Assembly (NCBI GenBank): GCA_021163175.1 | Contig: JAGGXG010000053.1 | Span: 1 to 17,841, forward strand | Length of the DNA: 17,841 nt | Source: Thermoplasmata archaeon | GTDB taxonomy: Archaea; Thermoplasmatota; E2; UBA202; JdFR-43 | Direction of reading: 5' to 3' | In this document: positions 1 to 7,716 of the stretch, one piece after another | Numbering within the stretch: position 1 is the first letter of the stretch | Layout: each line of letters begins with the position of its first letter | The notes under the pieces: generated by a model | Databases searched by the model: none | What the model saw: only the letters and a program-made list of their open reading frames with translations | What the model was told of the DNA's origin: nothing | Made by a program: the position numbers and the translations under genes

Positions 1-1
1 A

Positions 2-139
2 TATTATGATAACATAAGAAAGGAATATGAAGAATATCTTTTGGAAAAGCCAGAAATGGTGGACATCATTTTTTCCACCATAAGATGGGGAAAAGTAAAT
101 CCAGAAATAGAAAGACTATATAATTTTATATCTCCATAA
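2..139 (+). CDS. 3' end of an unidentified protein (partial)
   Basis: An open frame enters from the left edge and stops with TAA at 137-139, giving the last 45 residues of a protein. The fragment is rich in charged and aromatic residues (it includes KPEMVDIIF and RWGKVNPEIERLYNF) and looks like a soluble, mostly helical C-terminus. I do not recognise a family and assign no function. The frame is open over its whole visible length and ends just before an AT-rich non-coding stretch, which supports a real gene end. It has the same orientation as the operon that follows, but the 165-nt gap with its own promoter signals suggests a separate transcript. Confidence 0.5.
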   Translation, partial: YYDNIRKEYEEYLLEKPEMVDIIFSTIRWGKVNPEIERLYNFISP

Positions 140-237
140 CTTTTGTACCACCTGGCAAACAAAATCGCAAATTTAAAAAATACGAAAATTGCTTGAATTT
201 ATTATAAAAATGGTAGAAATTCTGATAACAAATTACA

Positions 238-251
238 TTATTTGCAAATAA
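238..251. promoter_or_regulatory. 14-bp perfect palindrome, candidate operator
   Basis: TTATTTGCAAATAA is a perfect inverted repeat. Its right end runs into two direct copies of AATTGC (251-256 and 259-264). The cluster lies about 20 bp upstream of the box A of the long operon, a usual place for an archaeal regulator site. A perfect palindrome of this length can arise by chance in AT-rich DNA, so the assignment is tentative and no regulator is known. Confidence 0.3.
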
Positions 252-266
252 ATTGCATAATTGCTA

Positions 267-280
267 AAAAATCTTATATA
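267..280 (+). promoter_or_regulatory. Archaeal promoter (BRE plus box A) of the kor-mvh-hdr-tfr operon
   Basis: An A-rich BRE-like run is followed by the box A CTTATATA (273-280). The centre of box A lies about 26-28 nt upstream of the ATG at 305. That is the usual distance from box A to the transcription start in archaea, so transcription would begin at or next to the start codon and give a leaderless mRNA. There is no Shine-Dalgarno motif ahead of 305, which agrees. The second AT-rich box at about 198-208 is a weaker candidate. Confidence 0.55.
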
Positions 281-304
281 TCAAAATATTTTTTGCTATA
301 TTAT

Positions 305-574
305 ATGACCTATTGGGTTGAAGAAAAAGAAAAGAATGTACATGGCAGGGTATATATCATAAAGGATAGATGTAAGCAGTGTGGTTTTTGCATCGAATTC
401 TGTCCCCAAGGTGTTCTGAAGCAATCCGAGGAATTCAATGCCAAAGGTTATCATCCGCCGAAGCTTGTTGAGACAGATGAAAAGAAATGCATGGGCTGCG
501 GCTTCTGCCAGATGATCTGTCCAGATTTCGCCATATTTGTTGAGAGAGAGGAGGAGGAAGATGGAAAGAAGTGA
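305..574 (+). CDS. korD: 2-oxoacid (2-oxoglutarate):ferredoxin oxidoreductase, delta subunit (ferredoxin-like)
   Basis: This is an 89-residue protein with two ferredoxin-type [4Fe-4S] motifs: CKQCGFCIEFCP (Cys 23, 26, 29, 33) and CMGCGFCQMICP. It is the electron-carrying subunit of the four-subunit archaeal KOR, passing electrons between the thiamine-diphosphate centre and soluble ferredoxin. The ATG at 305 is preferred: the upstream TTG at 242 adds residues unlike the family, no other start lies between 305 and the conserved VYIIKDRC, and box A sits about 26 nt upstream of 305. It is the first gene of the operon, and its 3' end overlaps korA by 14 nt. The order D-A-B-C with a separate delta subunit matches methanogen KOR. 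A related Vor or Por role cannot be fully excluded from this subunit alone. Confidence 0.85.
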   Translation: MTYWVEEKEKNVHGRVYIIKDRCKQCGFCIEFCPQGVLKQSEEFNAKGYHPPKLVETDEKKCMGCGFCQMICPDFAIFVEREEEEDGKK

Positions 575-1706
575 AATAAAATTCTGGAATGGTTCTATAG
601 CGGTTGCTGAAGGCGCCCTGGCGGCTGGCTGTCGCTTCTTCGCAGGCTATCCCATTACGCCTGCGAGCGACATAGCTGAGTATATGGCATTGCGTTTGCC
701 TCAAGAAGGTGGTGTGTTTATTCAAATGGAAGATGAAATTGCTTCTATAGCTGCTTTGATTGGAGCATCGTGGGGTGGAGCAAAAGCCATGACCAGCACG
801 AGCGGACCAGGCTTTTCATTAATGCAGGAGAATGTTGGATTGGCTGCTATTACAGAAACGCCCCTTGTTATAGCTGAAGTTCAACGTGCTGGTCCATCGA
901 CGGGTATGCCAACTTTAGTTGGACAGGGAGATGTTATGCAGACGAGATGGGGAAGCCATGGAGATTATGAAACGATTGTTATTAGTCCATCATCACCTCA
1001 AGAAAGTTTTGATTTGATTATACGCGCCTTCAATCTTGCAGAGTTGTATCGTGTTCCTGTAATATTTCTCACAGATGAATGCGTTGCCCACATGTATGAA
1101 CGCGTTGTTGTTCCTCCAAAAGAAGAGATAGAAGCGGTTGAGAGGCTTAAGCCAAATGTGCCACCTGAAGAATACATGCCCTTTAAGCCAATAAATGATA
1201 TAGCTCCAATGGCTACAGCTGGTATGGGATATAAAGTTCATGTTACTGGCTTAACACACAATGAAAAAGGCTATCCAATGACGACATCTCCAGAAGTTCA
1301 GGAATGGATGGTCCGCCACATATGTGATAAAATAAGGAGAAATGAGTATAAAATGAGAGATATAGAAGAATATCGCATGGAAGATGCTGAAATAGCAGTT
1401 GTGGCTTTTGGTATCGTCGGCAGATCTGCAAAAGCGGCAGTCAAAATGGCGAGAAGGCATAGAATAAAGGCTGGTTTAATAAGGCTTAAAACAATATGGC
1501 CTTTCCCCGAGTCGTATTTTGAAAGTCTTGCAGACGACATTAAAAAATTCATCGTTGCAGAAATAAACTACGGGCAGGTAAAGCTTGAGGTAGAGCGCTC
1601 CGTGCATGGCAAAGCAAGCGTTGAGCTACTGCCAAAATTTGGAGGAGCTGTTCATCAGCCATCTGAGATATATGAAAAAATAAAGGAGGTGAAAAATGGA
1701 AATTAA
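561..1706 (+). CDS. korA: 2-oxoglutarate:ferredoxin oxidoreductase, alpha subunit
   Basis: This 381-residue subunit carries the pyrimidine-binding/transketolase-type fold of the 2-oxoacid:ferredoxin oxidoreductases. Visible landmarks are GYPITPASDIAEYM (29-42), MEDEIASIAALIGASWGGAK, TSTSGPGFSLM (78-88) and QRAGPSTGMPT (108-118). The RWGSHGDY stretch (129-136) resembles KorA proteins more than Por or Vor, which is my basis for 2-oxoglutarate specificity. The reaction interconverts 2-oxoglutarate plus CoA with succinyl-CoA plus CO2, using ferredoxin. The frame is open from 537, but the ATG at 561 has GAGGAGG (551-557) directly upstream and starts at the conserved N-terminus. It overlaps korD by 14 nt and korB by 11 nt, pointing to translational coupling. 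The exact substrate is inferred and not proven. Confidence 0.85.
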   Translation: MERSEIKFWNGSIAVAEGALAAGCRFFAGYPITPASDIAEYMALRLPQEGGVFIQMEDEIASIAALIGASWGGAKAMTSTSGPGFSLMQENVGLAAITETPLVIAEVQRAGPSTGMPTLVGQGDVMQTRWGSHGDYETIVISPSSPQESFDLIIRAFNLAELYRVPVIFLTDECVAHMYERVVVPPKEEIEAVERLKPNVPPEEYMPFKPINDIAPMATAGMGYKVHVTGLTHNEKGYPMTTSPEVQEWMVRHICDKIRRNEYKMRDIEEYRMEDAEIAVVAFGIVGRSAKAAVKMARRHRIKAGLIRLKTIWPFPESYFESLADDIKKFIVAEINYGQVKLEVERSVHGKASVELLPKFGGAVHQPSEIYEKIKEVKNGN

Positions 1707-2529
1707 TGCAACGCAGCATCCCATGGATAAATATTTGCGGGCGGATCGCATCCCTCACATATGGTGTCCTGGTTGTGGCCTGGGCATTGTGCTTAACGCT
1801 TTCTTGAGAGCGATAGATGAGCTGAAAATCGATTTGGATAAACTCGCTGTTGTATCTGGCATAGGATGCACAGGCAGGATAGCCGGTTATATAAACACAG
1901 ATTCATATCATACAACTCATGGAAGAGCAATTCCTTTTGCAACAGGCTTAAAACTTGCAAATCCTGAAATGAAGGTCGTTGTTATAAGTGGGGATGGCGA
2001 TTTGTTCGCCATAGGAGGCAATCATTTCATACATGCTGCCCGTCGAAACATAGATATTACTGTTATAGGGGTAAACAACTACAACTATGGAATGACTGGC
2101 GGCCAACTTGGACCGACTACGCCATTGGGAGCGAGAACAACAACTTCGCCGTATGGAAACATTGAACATCCATTCAACTTATGCCATGTTGCCCATGCGG
2201 CGGGCGCCGTTTATGTGGCGAGATGGACTGTTTTGCATGCTGTTCGCCTTAAAAACTCCATAAAGGAGGCTTTGCAGAAAAAAGGATTTTCTTTCATTGA
2301 AGTCATAGCAGCATGCCCAACAACATATGGAAGGCGAAACAAAATGCCTGACGCCTTAGATGAAATGAGGTTTTATCGCGAGCATTCCGTAATTAAGCAT
2401 GGAATTGATCCAGCTGAAGCGAATATCGAGATAGGCAAGGAAATCATAGTTGGGAAATTTGTTGATATTGAAAAGCCCACTTTTAATGACGCTGTCGAAG
2501 AATTAAAGAGGAAGGTGAAGAAGAAATGA
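1696..2529 (+). CDS. korB: 2-oxoglutarate:ferredoxin oxidoreductase, beta subunit (thiamine diphosphate binding)
   Basis: This 277-residue subunit binds thiamine diphosphate. The cofactor motif is complete: GDGD at 99-102 and the NN pair at 127-128, followed by YGMTGGQLGPTTP. The WCPGCG near residue 23 and GIGCTGR at 55-61 are family hallmarks; cysteines of this kind are seen in the KorB/PorB group. Length is normal for a stand-alone beta subunit. The ATG at 1696 has an excellent ribosome binding site, GGAGGTGA at 1685-1692, which settles the start inside the korA 3' end (11-nt overlap). It works in the cytoplasm with KorA, C and D. In a reductive setting it would carboxylate succinyl-CoA with reduced ferredoxin; in a fermentative setting it runs the other way. 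Confidence 0.88.
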   Translation: MEINATQHPMDKYLRADRIPHIWCPGCGLGIVLNAFLRAIDELKIDLDKLAVVSGIGCTGRIAGYINTDSYHTTHGRAIPFATGLKLANPEMKVVVISGDGDLFAIGGNHFIHAARRNIDITVIGVNNYNYGMTGGQLGPTTPLGARTTTSPYGNIEHPFNLCHVAHAAGAVYVARWTVLHAVRLKNSIKEALQKKGFSFIEVIAACPTTYGRRNKMPDALDEMRFYREHSVIKHGIDPAEANIEIGKEIIVGKFVDIEKPTFNDAVEELKRKVKKK

Positions 2530-3062
2530 AGGTGGAAATTAGATTCGCCGGCTATGGAGGGCAGGGTATAATTTTAATGGGGAACATCGCCGCCAAAGCA
2601 GCCGTTTTATATGATAAAAAAAATGCTGTTTACACGCCATCTTATGGGCCAGAAGCGAGGGGCGGAGCAGCGAGCAGCAATGTTATAATAGCCAACGAGG
2701 AAATAGATTATCCTTATGTTACCAGCATCGATATCTTGGTCGCCATGAGTCAGCTTGGATATGAAAATAATGCTCCATTGCTCAAAGAGGATGGCTTACT
2801 CATTATAGATAGCGATTTGGTTCGCCTTAAAAATGGGGCTGGGAAAATTGCGAAAATTCAGGCAACTCGCCTGGCGGAGCAGCTTGGAAAAAGAATAGTT
2901 GCAAACATTGTTATGCTTGGTTTTTTCGCAGCTGTAACAAAAGTGGTTTCATATGAGGCAATGAAAAAAGCAGTCCTTGAAACCGTGCCTGCAAAGTATA
3001 AGGAGTTGAATGAAAAAGCTCTCGAAATAGGATATAAGGAGGGCGAAAGATGGCAAGAATAG
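2526..3062 (+). CDS. korC: 2-oxoglutarate:ferredoxin oxidoreductase, gamma subunit
   Basis: This 178-residue protein has the gamma-subunit signature FAGYGGQGIILMG near the N-terminus and SYGPEARGGAASS further on, both standard for the CoA-side domain of KOR/POR enzymes. The length is typical of a separate gamma subunit. The ATG at 2526 overlaps the korB stop as ATGA (4-nt overlap), with AAGGTGA (2512-2518) as ribosome binding site. It completes the D-A-B-C set. The following hdrA1 starts 13 nt before its stop, so the KOR genes and the Hdr/hydrogenase genes are physically coupled and not merely adjacent. Confidence 0.88.
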   Translation: MKVEIRFAGYGGQGIILMGNIAAKAAVLYDKKNAVYTPSYGPEARGGAASSNVIIANEEIDYPYVTSIDILVAMSQLGYENNAPLLKEDGLLIIDSDLVRLKNGAGKIAKIQATRLAEQLGKRIVANIVMLGFFAAVTKVVSYEAMKKAVLETVPAKYKELNEKALEIGYKEGERWQE

Positions 3063-4984
3063 GTGTATTTGTTTGCCATTGTGGATTGAATATAGCAGGC
3101 GTGGTTGATGTAAAAAAAGTTGCAGAAGAACTGATTAAGGAAAAGGATGTTGTTTATGCAACCACCTACACTTACATGTGCTCTGACCCAGGCCAAAATT
3201 TGATAAGGGAAAAGATAAAAGAGCATAGGCTCGATGGCGTTGTCATAGCAGCATGCTCACCCAGCATGCATGAAGAAACATTTAGAAATGCAACCCGTGA
3301 TTTAATAAATCCATATAGGGTGGAAATTGCAAATATAAGAGAGCAGGACTCATGGGTTCACGAAGGTAAGGATGCAACTGAAAAAGCAATAAAGATAACA
3401 AAATCATTGGTGGAAAAGGTAAGGGGCAATTATGAGCTTGAACCAATAAAAATAGATGTGGAGAAAAGGGCTTTGGTTATTGGAGGTGGCATCGCAGGAA
3501 TTCAGGCATCGCTGGATATTGCAGATGCTGGTTATGAAGTTATTCTCGTTGAAAAGGAGCCGAGTATTGGAGGAAGAATGGCTCAACTCAGCGAGACTTT
3601 CCCCACTTTGGATTGCTCTCAATGCATTTTAACACCAAAGATGGTTTTGGCAGCAAGGCATCCCAATATTAAATTGCTTACATATTCGGAAGTTACTGGC
3701 GTAGATGGTTATGTTGGCAATTTTAAGGTTAGGATAAAGAAGAAGCCTCGTTACATCGATGTCGATAAATGCACTGCATGCGGAGACTGCGAGGATGCAT
3801 GCATTGTTGTCGTGCCAAATGAATTTGATTTTGGAAGAAAACCAAGAAAAGCGATTTATATTCCATTCCCGCAGGCTGTTCCCGCCGCCTATGTCATAGA
3901 TGAGCAATCCTGCCTGGGTATAGCGCCTCTAAGATGTGGAGAATGTGCCAGCGTTTGCGAAGCTAACGCTATCGACTATGACATGCAGCCAGAATATATT
4001 GAGGAGAAAGTTGGTGCAATAGTTGTTGCAACAGGCTATGATTTATATGACAAAAATAAGCTTGTAGAGTATGGATATGGAGAGGATGCAGATATCATAA
4101 CAAGCCTCGAATTTGAACGCATGCTTTCCGCCAGCGGGCCGACGCAGGGCAAAGTTATAAAGCCGAGCAATGGAAAAGAGGCAAAGAAAATTGTTTTCGT
4201 GCAATGCGCTGGCTCTCGAGACAAGCAGCATAAGCCATATTGCAGCAGCATATGTTGCATGTATACAGCAAAGCATGCTTTGCTTTTCAAGCATCATGTT
4301 AAAGACGGTGAGGCATATGTCTTCTACATCGATATAAGAGCCACTGGGAAAAATTATGAGGAGTTTATAGCGAGAGTTATGGAGGAGGAGCGTATAAATT
4401 ATATCAGAGGAAAGCCGGCAAAAATATACAGGCAGGGAGATAAAATAGTGGTGGAAGGCGTTGATACACTGCTTGGTAAAAGTGTTAAAATAGAAGCAGA
4501 CTTAGTTGTCCTTGCAATGGCGATAGTGCCCAAAAAAGATGTAAAAGAGATAGCAAAACTACTTAAAGTTGCTACAGATGAACATGGATTTTTCAAGGAA
4601 GCGCATCCAAAATTGCGGCCTGTGGAAGCTGTTACGAGGGGCATATTCTTTGCAGGCTGCGGCCAGGCTCCAAAAGATATTCCGGCAAGCGTTGCTCAGG
4701 CGAGTGCAGCTGCGTCGAAAGTAATAGCAATGTTTTCACATGATAAACTTGAGAAAGAGCCCATAGTGGCAAGGTTTGGCGATGCTTGCACGGGATGCAG
4801 AACATGCTTCTATATATGTCCATTCAATGCCATACAGCTTGATTCAAATGGAAAAGCTTACAATATCCCTGCTTTATGCGAGGGTTGTGGCGTGTGCGTT
4901 GCAGCCTGCCCTGTTGGGAATATAAAATTGCCCAACTACGATGACGAACAGATTAAGAAAATGGTGGAGGTGGTTTTGGAATGA
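3050..4984 (+). CDS. hdrA: Heterodisulfide reductase subunit A (bifurcating flavoprotein), copy 1
   Basis: This 644-residue HdrA is of near-standard length. In order: an N-terminal domain with CHC (9, 11), MCSDPGQ (Cys 44) and AACSP (Cys 69); the FAD-binding GGGIAG (145-150); DCSQC (189, 192); an inserted ferredoxin domain (Cys 241, 244, 247, 251, then 288, 296, 299, 303); the remainder of the thioredoxin-reductase-like fold; and two C-terminal [4Fe-4S] motifs (580, 583, 586, 590 and 610, 613, 616, 620). HdrA is known in methanogens as the site of flavin-based electron bifurcation between ferredoxin and HdrB. One oddity is that the inserted ferredoxin lacks the usual Pro after its fourth Cys (Cys251-Ile). 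GGAGG (3038-3042) precedes the ATG. The next gene is a stand-alone mvhD, so this copy is the natural partner of the Mvh hydrogenase. Confidence 0.92.
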   Translation: MARIGVFVCHCGLNIAGVVDVKKVAEELIKEKDVVYATTYTYMCSDPGQNLIREKIKEHRLDGVVIAACSPSMHEETFRNATRDLINPYRVEIANIREQDSWVHEGKDATEKAIKITKSLVEKVRGNYELEPIKIDVEKRALVIGGGIAGIQASLDIADAGYEVILVEKEPSIGGRMAQLSETFPTLDCSQCILTPKMVLAARHPNIKLLTYSEVTGVDGYVGNFKVRIKKKPRYIDVDKCTACGDCEDACIVVVPNEFDFGRKPRKAIYIPFPQAVPAAYVIDEQSCLGIAPLRCGECASVCEANAIDYDMQPEYIEEKVGAIVVATGYDLYDKNKLVEYGYGEDADIITSLEFERMLSASGPTQGKVIKPSNGKEAKKIVFVQCAGSRDKQHKPYCSSICCMYTAKHALLFKHHVKDGEAYVFYIDIRATGKNYEEFIARVMEEERINYIRGKPAKIYRQGDKIVVEGVDTLLGKSVKIEADLVVLAMAIVPKKDVKEIAKLLKVATDEHGFFKEAHPKLRPVEAVTRGIFFAGCGQAPKDIPASVAQASAAASKVIAMFSHDKLEKEPIVARFGDACTGCRTCFYICPFNAIQLDSNGKAYNIPALCEGCGVCVAACPVGNIKLPNYDDEQIKKMVEVVLE

Positions 4985-5388
4985 GTTTCGAGCCTAAAAT
5001 TGTGGCATTTTTATGCAATTGGTGTGCTTATGCAGGCGCTGATCTGGCTGGTGTATCGCGCTTAAAATATCCTGCAAACATCATTCCTATTCGTGTTCTA
5101 TGTTCTGGTCGCATTGACCCGGAATTCATACTTCATGCTTTTCGCAACGGAGCGGATGGCGTTTTTATAGGGGGTTGTCATCCAGGAGATTGTCATTATA
5201 TCAAAGGCAATTATCATGCAAGGCGTCGAATATTGCTCACAAAAAAGCTGCTTAAGGAGATGGGAATAAATGAAAAGAGACTTCGATTGGAATGGGTTTC
5301 TGCTACAGAAGGAAGAAAGTTTGCAAATGTTGTTTCACAATTTGTTGAAGAAATAAGGCAACTTGGTCCACTGGAGGCGAAAAAATGA
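4981..5388 (+). CDS. mvhD: Methyl-viologen-reducing hydrogenase, delta subunit
   Basis: This 135-residue [2Fe-2S] protein is the known electron bridge between the MvhAG hydrogenase and HdrA. Five conserved Cys are visible: FLCNWC (12, 15), VLCSGR (41), GGCHPGDCHY (66, 71). The surrounding GADLAGVSRLKYP and NGADGVFIGG stretches are family hallmarks, and the length is typical. The start overlaps the hdrA1 stop as ATGA, with GGAGGTGG (4966-4973) upstream. Its position between hdrA1 and mvhGA matches its role as the bridge. A degenerate relative of the same domain is fused to hdrA2 further along the operon, which makes this intact copy the only functional-looking MvhD in the window. Confidence 0.92.
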   Translation: MSFEPKIVAFLCNWCAYAGADLAGVSRLKYPANIIPIRVLCSGRIDPEFILHAFRNGADGVFIGGCHPGDCHYIKGNYHARRRILLTKKLLKEMGINEKRLRLEWVSATEGRKFANVVSQFVEEIRQLGPLEAKK

Positions 5389-6296
5389 AAAAGAAGATTG
5401 CCATGTACTGGGGCGCAGGCTGCGGCGGCTGCGATGTTTCATTGCTCGGCGTGCATGAAAAATTGCTTGATTTGTTGGGCGAGGTTGACATCGTTTTCTG
5501 GCCCTGTGCCATGGATTTTAAATATGAGGATTTGGAGAAGATGGAAGATGGGAGCATAGACATTGCATTTTATAATGGAGCAATAAGAACAAGTGAAAAT
5601 GAAGAAATTGCGAAGTTGCTTCGCAAAAAGGCGAAAATGCTTGTCGCCTATGGTTCATGCGCTACTGAAGGATGCGTTATTGGCTTAGCCAATCTATATG
5701 CCAGGGAAGAAATTTTTGATGCGATATATTTAAACAATGAGACAACTCCAGATGGAAAAATTCCTTCTCATGAGCTACCAGAATTTTTGCCAGTCTTGAA
5801 AACTCTTGACAGCGTTGTTAAAGTAGATGCTTTCATACCAGGATGTCCTCCTCCAAAGCCAGTTCTGGAAGCAGCGTTGAATGCTTTGCTCAATGGCAAG
5901 ACAGATTTTCTTTCAAATTTAGCATTGTGCGATGAATGCCCAAGGCGTGATAGCAAACCGGATAAACTTGAAATAAATGAGATAAAAAGGTGGCATAGCA
6001 GCAATGACGATGGTCGCTGCTTCCTCGCTCAAGGCATCATATGCATGGGTTTAGCAACGAGGGCAGGATGCAAAGCTGAATGTATAACTGCCAGCATACC
6101 ATGTACTGGATGCATGGGTGGCGTTGATGGCTTATCAGGCGTTTCTGCTATGTCAGCGATAGCCTCTTTAATAAATGGCGAGGATGAAGAAAAGGAGAGG
6201 AAAATTATAGAAAGCATAGAGGATGTTGTTGGAACCTTCTTTAAATATTCTGCAGCCAAACTTCTTCCATATGGGAGGGTTAAAGATGAAAGTTAG
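5385..6296 (+). CDS. mvhG: F420-non-reducing [NiFe] hydrogenase, small (gamma) subunit
   Basis: This 303-residue small subunit of a group 3c-type [NiFe] hydrogenase carries the Fe-S wire from the Ni-Fe centre to MvhD. The proximal cluster ligands are WGAGCGGCD (Cys 13, 16), GSCATEGC (Cys 92) and IPGCPPPKP (Cys 154). A Cys-rich C-terminal part (182, 185, 212, 220, 229, 233, 240, 243) supplies the further clusters. There is no twin-arginine signal, so the enzyme is cytoplasmic. ATG overlaps the mvhD stop by 4 nt, with GGAGG at 5373-5377. The mvhD-G-A order is that of methanogens, but no mvhB polyferredoxin gene follows. Confidence 0.92.
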   Translation: MKKKIAMYWGAGCGGCDVSLLGVHEKLLDLLGEVDIVFWPCAMDFKYEDLEKMEDGSIDIAFYNGAIRTSENEEIAKLLRKKAKMLVAYGSCATEGCVIGLANLYAREEIFDAIYLNNETTPDGKIPSHELPEFLPVLKTLDSVVKVDAFIPGCPPPKPVLEAALNALLNGKTDFLSNLALCDECPRRDSKPDKLEINEIKRWHSSNDDGRCFLAQGIICMGLATRAGCKAECITASIPCTGCMGGVDGLSGVSAMSAIASLINGEDEEKERKIIESIEDVVGTFFKYSAAKLLPYGRVKDES

Positions 6297-7716
6297 TATA
6301 AATCCCATAACAAGGCTTGAAGGACATGGAAGAATAGACATATTGCTTGACGATGAGGGAAATGTAAGCAGGGCTTACATGATTATTCCTGAGCTGCGTG
6401 GATTTGAAAAATTCTGTGTTGGAAGGAAAGCAGAGGATATGCCAATAATAACCGCCCGCATATGTGGCGTTTGCCCAGAAGCACATCATGTGGCGGCGGC
6501 GAAAGCTTTAGATATGGCTTTCGATGCTGAGCCACCTAAGACGGCCAAAATGTTGAGAGAATTGCTCTACAATGCCTATATGTTCTATGACCATTGCTTG
6601 CATTTGTATTATCTTGGAGGCATCGATGTTTTGTTAGGGGATGTTCCAAAAGAAGAGCGGAATGTCGTTGGCTTGATAAAAAAATTTGGAGTTACTTTGG
6701 GAAAGGAAATAATACAGCATCGCCGTTATGCCATGGAAATTGTTAAAATGCTTGGTGGGCGCGAAATACATCCTGTTGCTGCTGTGCCAGGAGGAGTGAG
6801 CAAGGGAATAAACGAAGAAGAAAGAGAAGAAATAGAAAAGAAAGCAAAATCATGTATACAATTTGCAATGAAAAGCATGCAATTATTCAAAGAAATTTTT
6901 TCCACGCCAAAATGGAATGAATTGCTTGGCCTAGATGCAATAAAAACATATTACATGGGGCTCGTAGATGAAAAAAACAGGGTTAACTATTATGATGGAA
7001 AAATAAGAATTGTCTCGCCCAAGGGTAATGAAATTGCGAAAGTAACGAGCAAGGATATACTCAACTATATCGAGGAGCATGTTGAAGACTGGAGCTATGT
7101 TAAGTTTCCTTATTTAAAGCAAATAGGATGGAAAGGCTTTGTTGATGGCGAGGATAATGGCATCTATAGAGTAGGCCCGTTAGCAAGATTAAATGCTGCA
7201 GATGGAATGAATAGCAGGGCAGCGCAAAAAGAATTTGAGGAGTTCCGTAAAAATGGCGTAGTTCATGAAACTTTCGCCTATTATCATGCCCGCCTTATTG
7301 AGATGCTGAACGCTGCTGAAAGAATGTATGATCTGGCTACGAGTAATGAAATAACAGGCGATGATATTCGAGCCATGCCCTCATCGCCAGGCGAAGGCGT
7401 GGGTGTTATTGAGGCTGCCCGCGGCGTGCTGATTCATCATTATAGGCTGAACAGCCAGGGAATCGTTGAAATGGCGAATTTGATTGTAGCCACGACTAAC
7501 AACAACGCTGCCATAAACATGAGCGTCGCCAATGCTGCAAAGAAAGTTATAAAGAAGGGTAAAGTTGATGATGTTATTTTGAATAAAGTGGAAGCTGCTT
7601 TTAGATGTTATGACCCTTGCTTGGCTTGCGCATCGCATGCATTGGGGCATTCTCCTTTGATTGTGAGGATATATAAAAATGGTGCAATTTATCATGAGGC
7701 GAGAAGGGATGCGTAG
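6286..7716 (+). CDS. mvhA: F420-non-reducing [NiFe] hydrogenase, large (alpha) subunit
   Basis: This 476-residue catalytic subunit holds the Ni-Fe site. The N-terminal ligand motif is RICGVCPEAHH (Cys 60, 63) and the C-terminal one is DPCLACASH (Cys 445, 448; His 451). A 25-residue tail follows His 451, as expected for a precursor trimmed by a maturation protease; such a protease is encoded immediately downstream. RLEGHGRI near the N-terminus is a further large-subunit hallmark. No selenocysteine codon is seen at the nickel ligands. The frame is open from 6223, but the ATG at 6286 gives the canonical MKVSINPITRLEGHG start with GGGAGG (6273-6278) ahead. It overlaps mvhG by 11 nt. Context (MvhD and Hdr present, no FrhB) favours Mvh over F420-reducing hydrogenase. 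Confidence 0.92.
   Translation: MKVSINPITRLEGHGRIDILLDDEGNVSRAYMIIPELRGFEKFCVGRKAEDMPIITARICGVCPEAHHVAAAKALDMAFDAEPPKTAKMLRELLYNAYMFYDHCLHLYYLGGIDVLLGDVPKEERNVVGLIKKFGVTLGKEIIQHRRYAMEIVKMLGGREIHPVAAVPGGVSKGINEEEREEIEKKAKSCIQFAMKSMQLFKEIFSTPKWNELLGLDAIKTYYMGLVDEKNRVNYYDGKIRIVSPKGNEIAKVTSKDILNYIEEHVEDWSYVKFPYLKQIGWKGFVDGEDNGIYRVGPLARLNAADGMNSRAAQKEFEEFRKNGVVHETFAYYHARLIEMLNAAERMYDLATSNEITGDDIRAMPSSPGEGVGVIEAARGVLIHHYRLNSQGIVEMANLIVATTNNNAAINMSVANAAKKVIKKGKVDDVILNKVEAAFRCYDPCLACASHALGHSPLIVRIYKNGAIYHEARRDA

Noticed and set aside
198..208. Second AT-rich box (TTTATTATAAA) as the operon promoter
   Set aside because: It would leave a leader of about 75 nt without a Shine-Dalgarno at its end; the box at 273-280 fits the start codon better. 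It is not excluded as a minor promoter.
242..304. TTG at 242 as start of korD, giving a longer N-terminus
   Set aside because: The added residues are unlike KorD, box A (273-280) would then lie inside the gene, and the ATG at 305 fits leaderless initiation.
4981..7716. F420-reducing hydrogenase (Frh) as the identity of the hydrogenase
   Set aside because: No FrhB-type F420-binding subunit is encoded, and mvhD plus hdrA flank the genes, so the Mvh (Hdr-linked) type is favoured.
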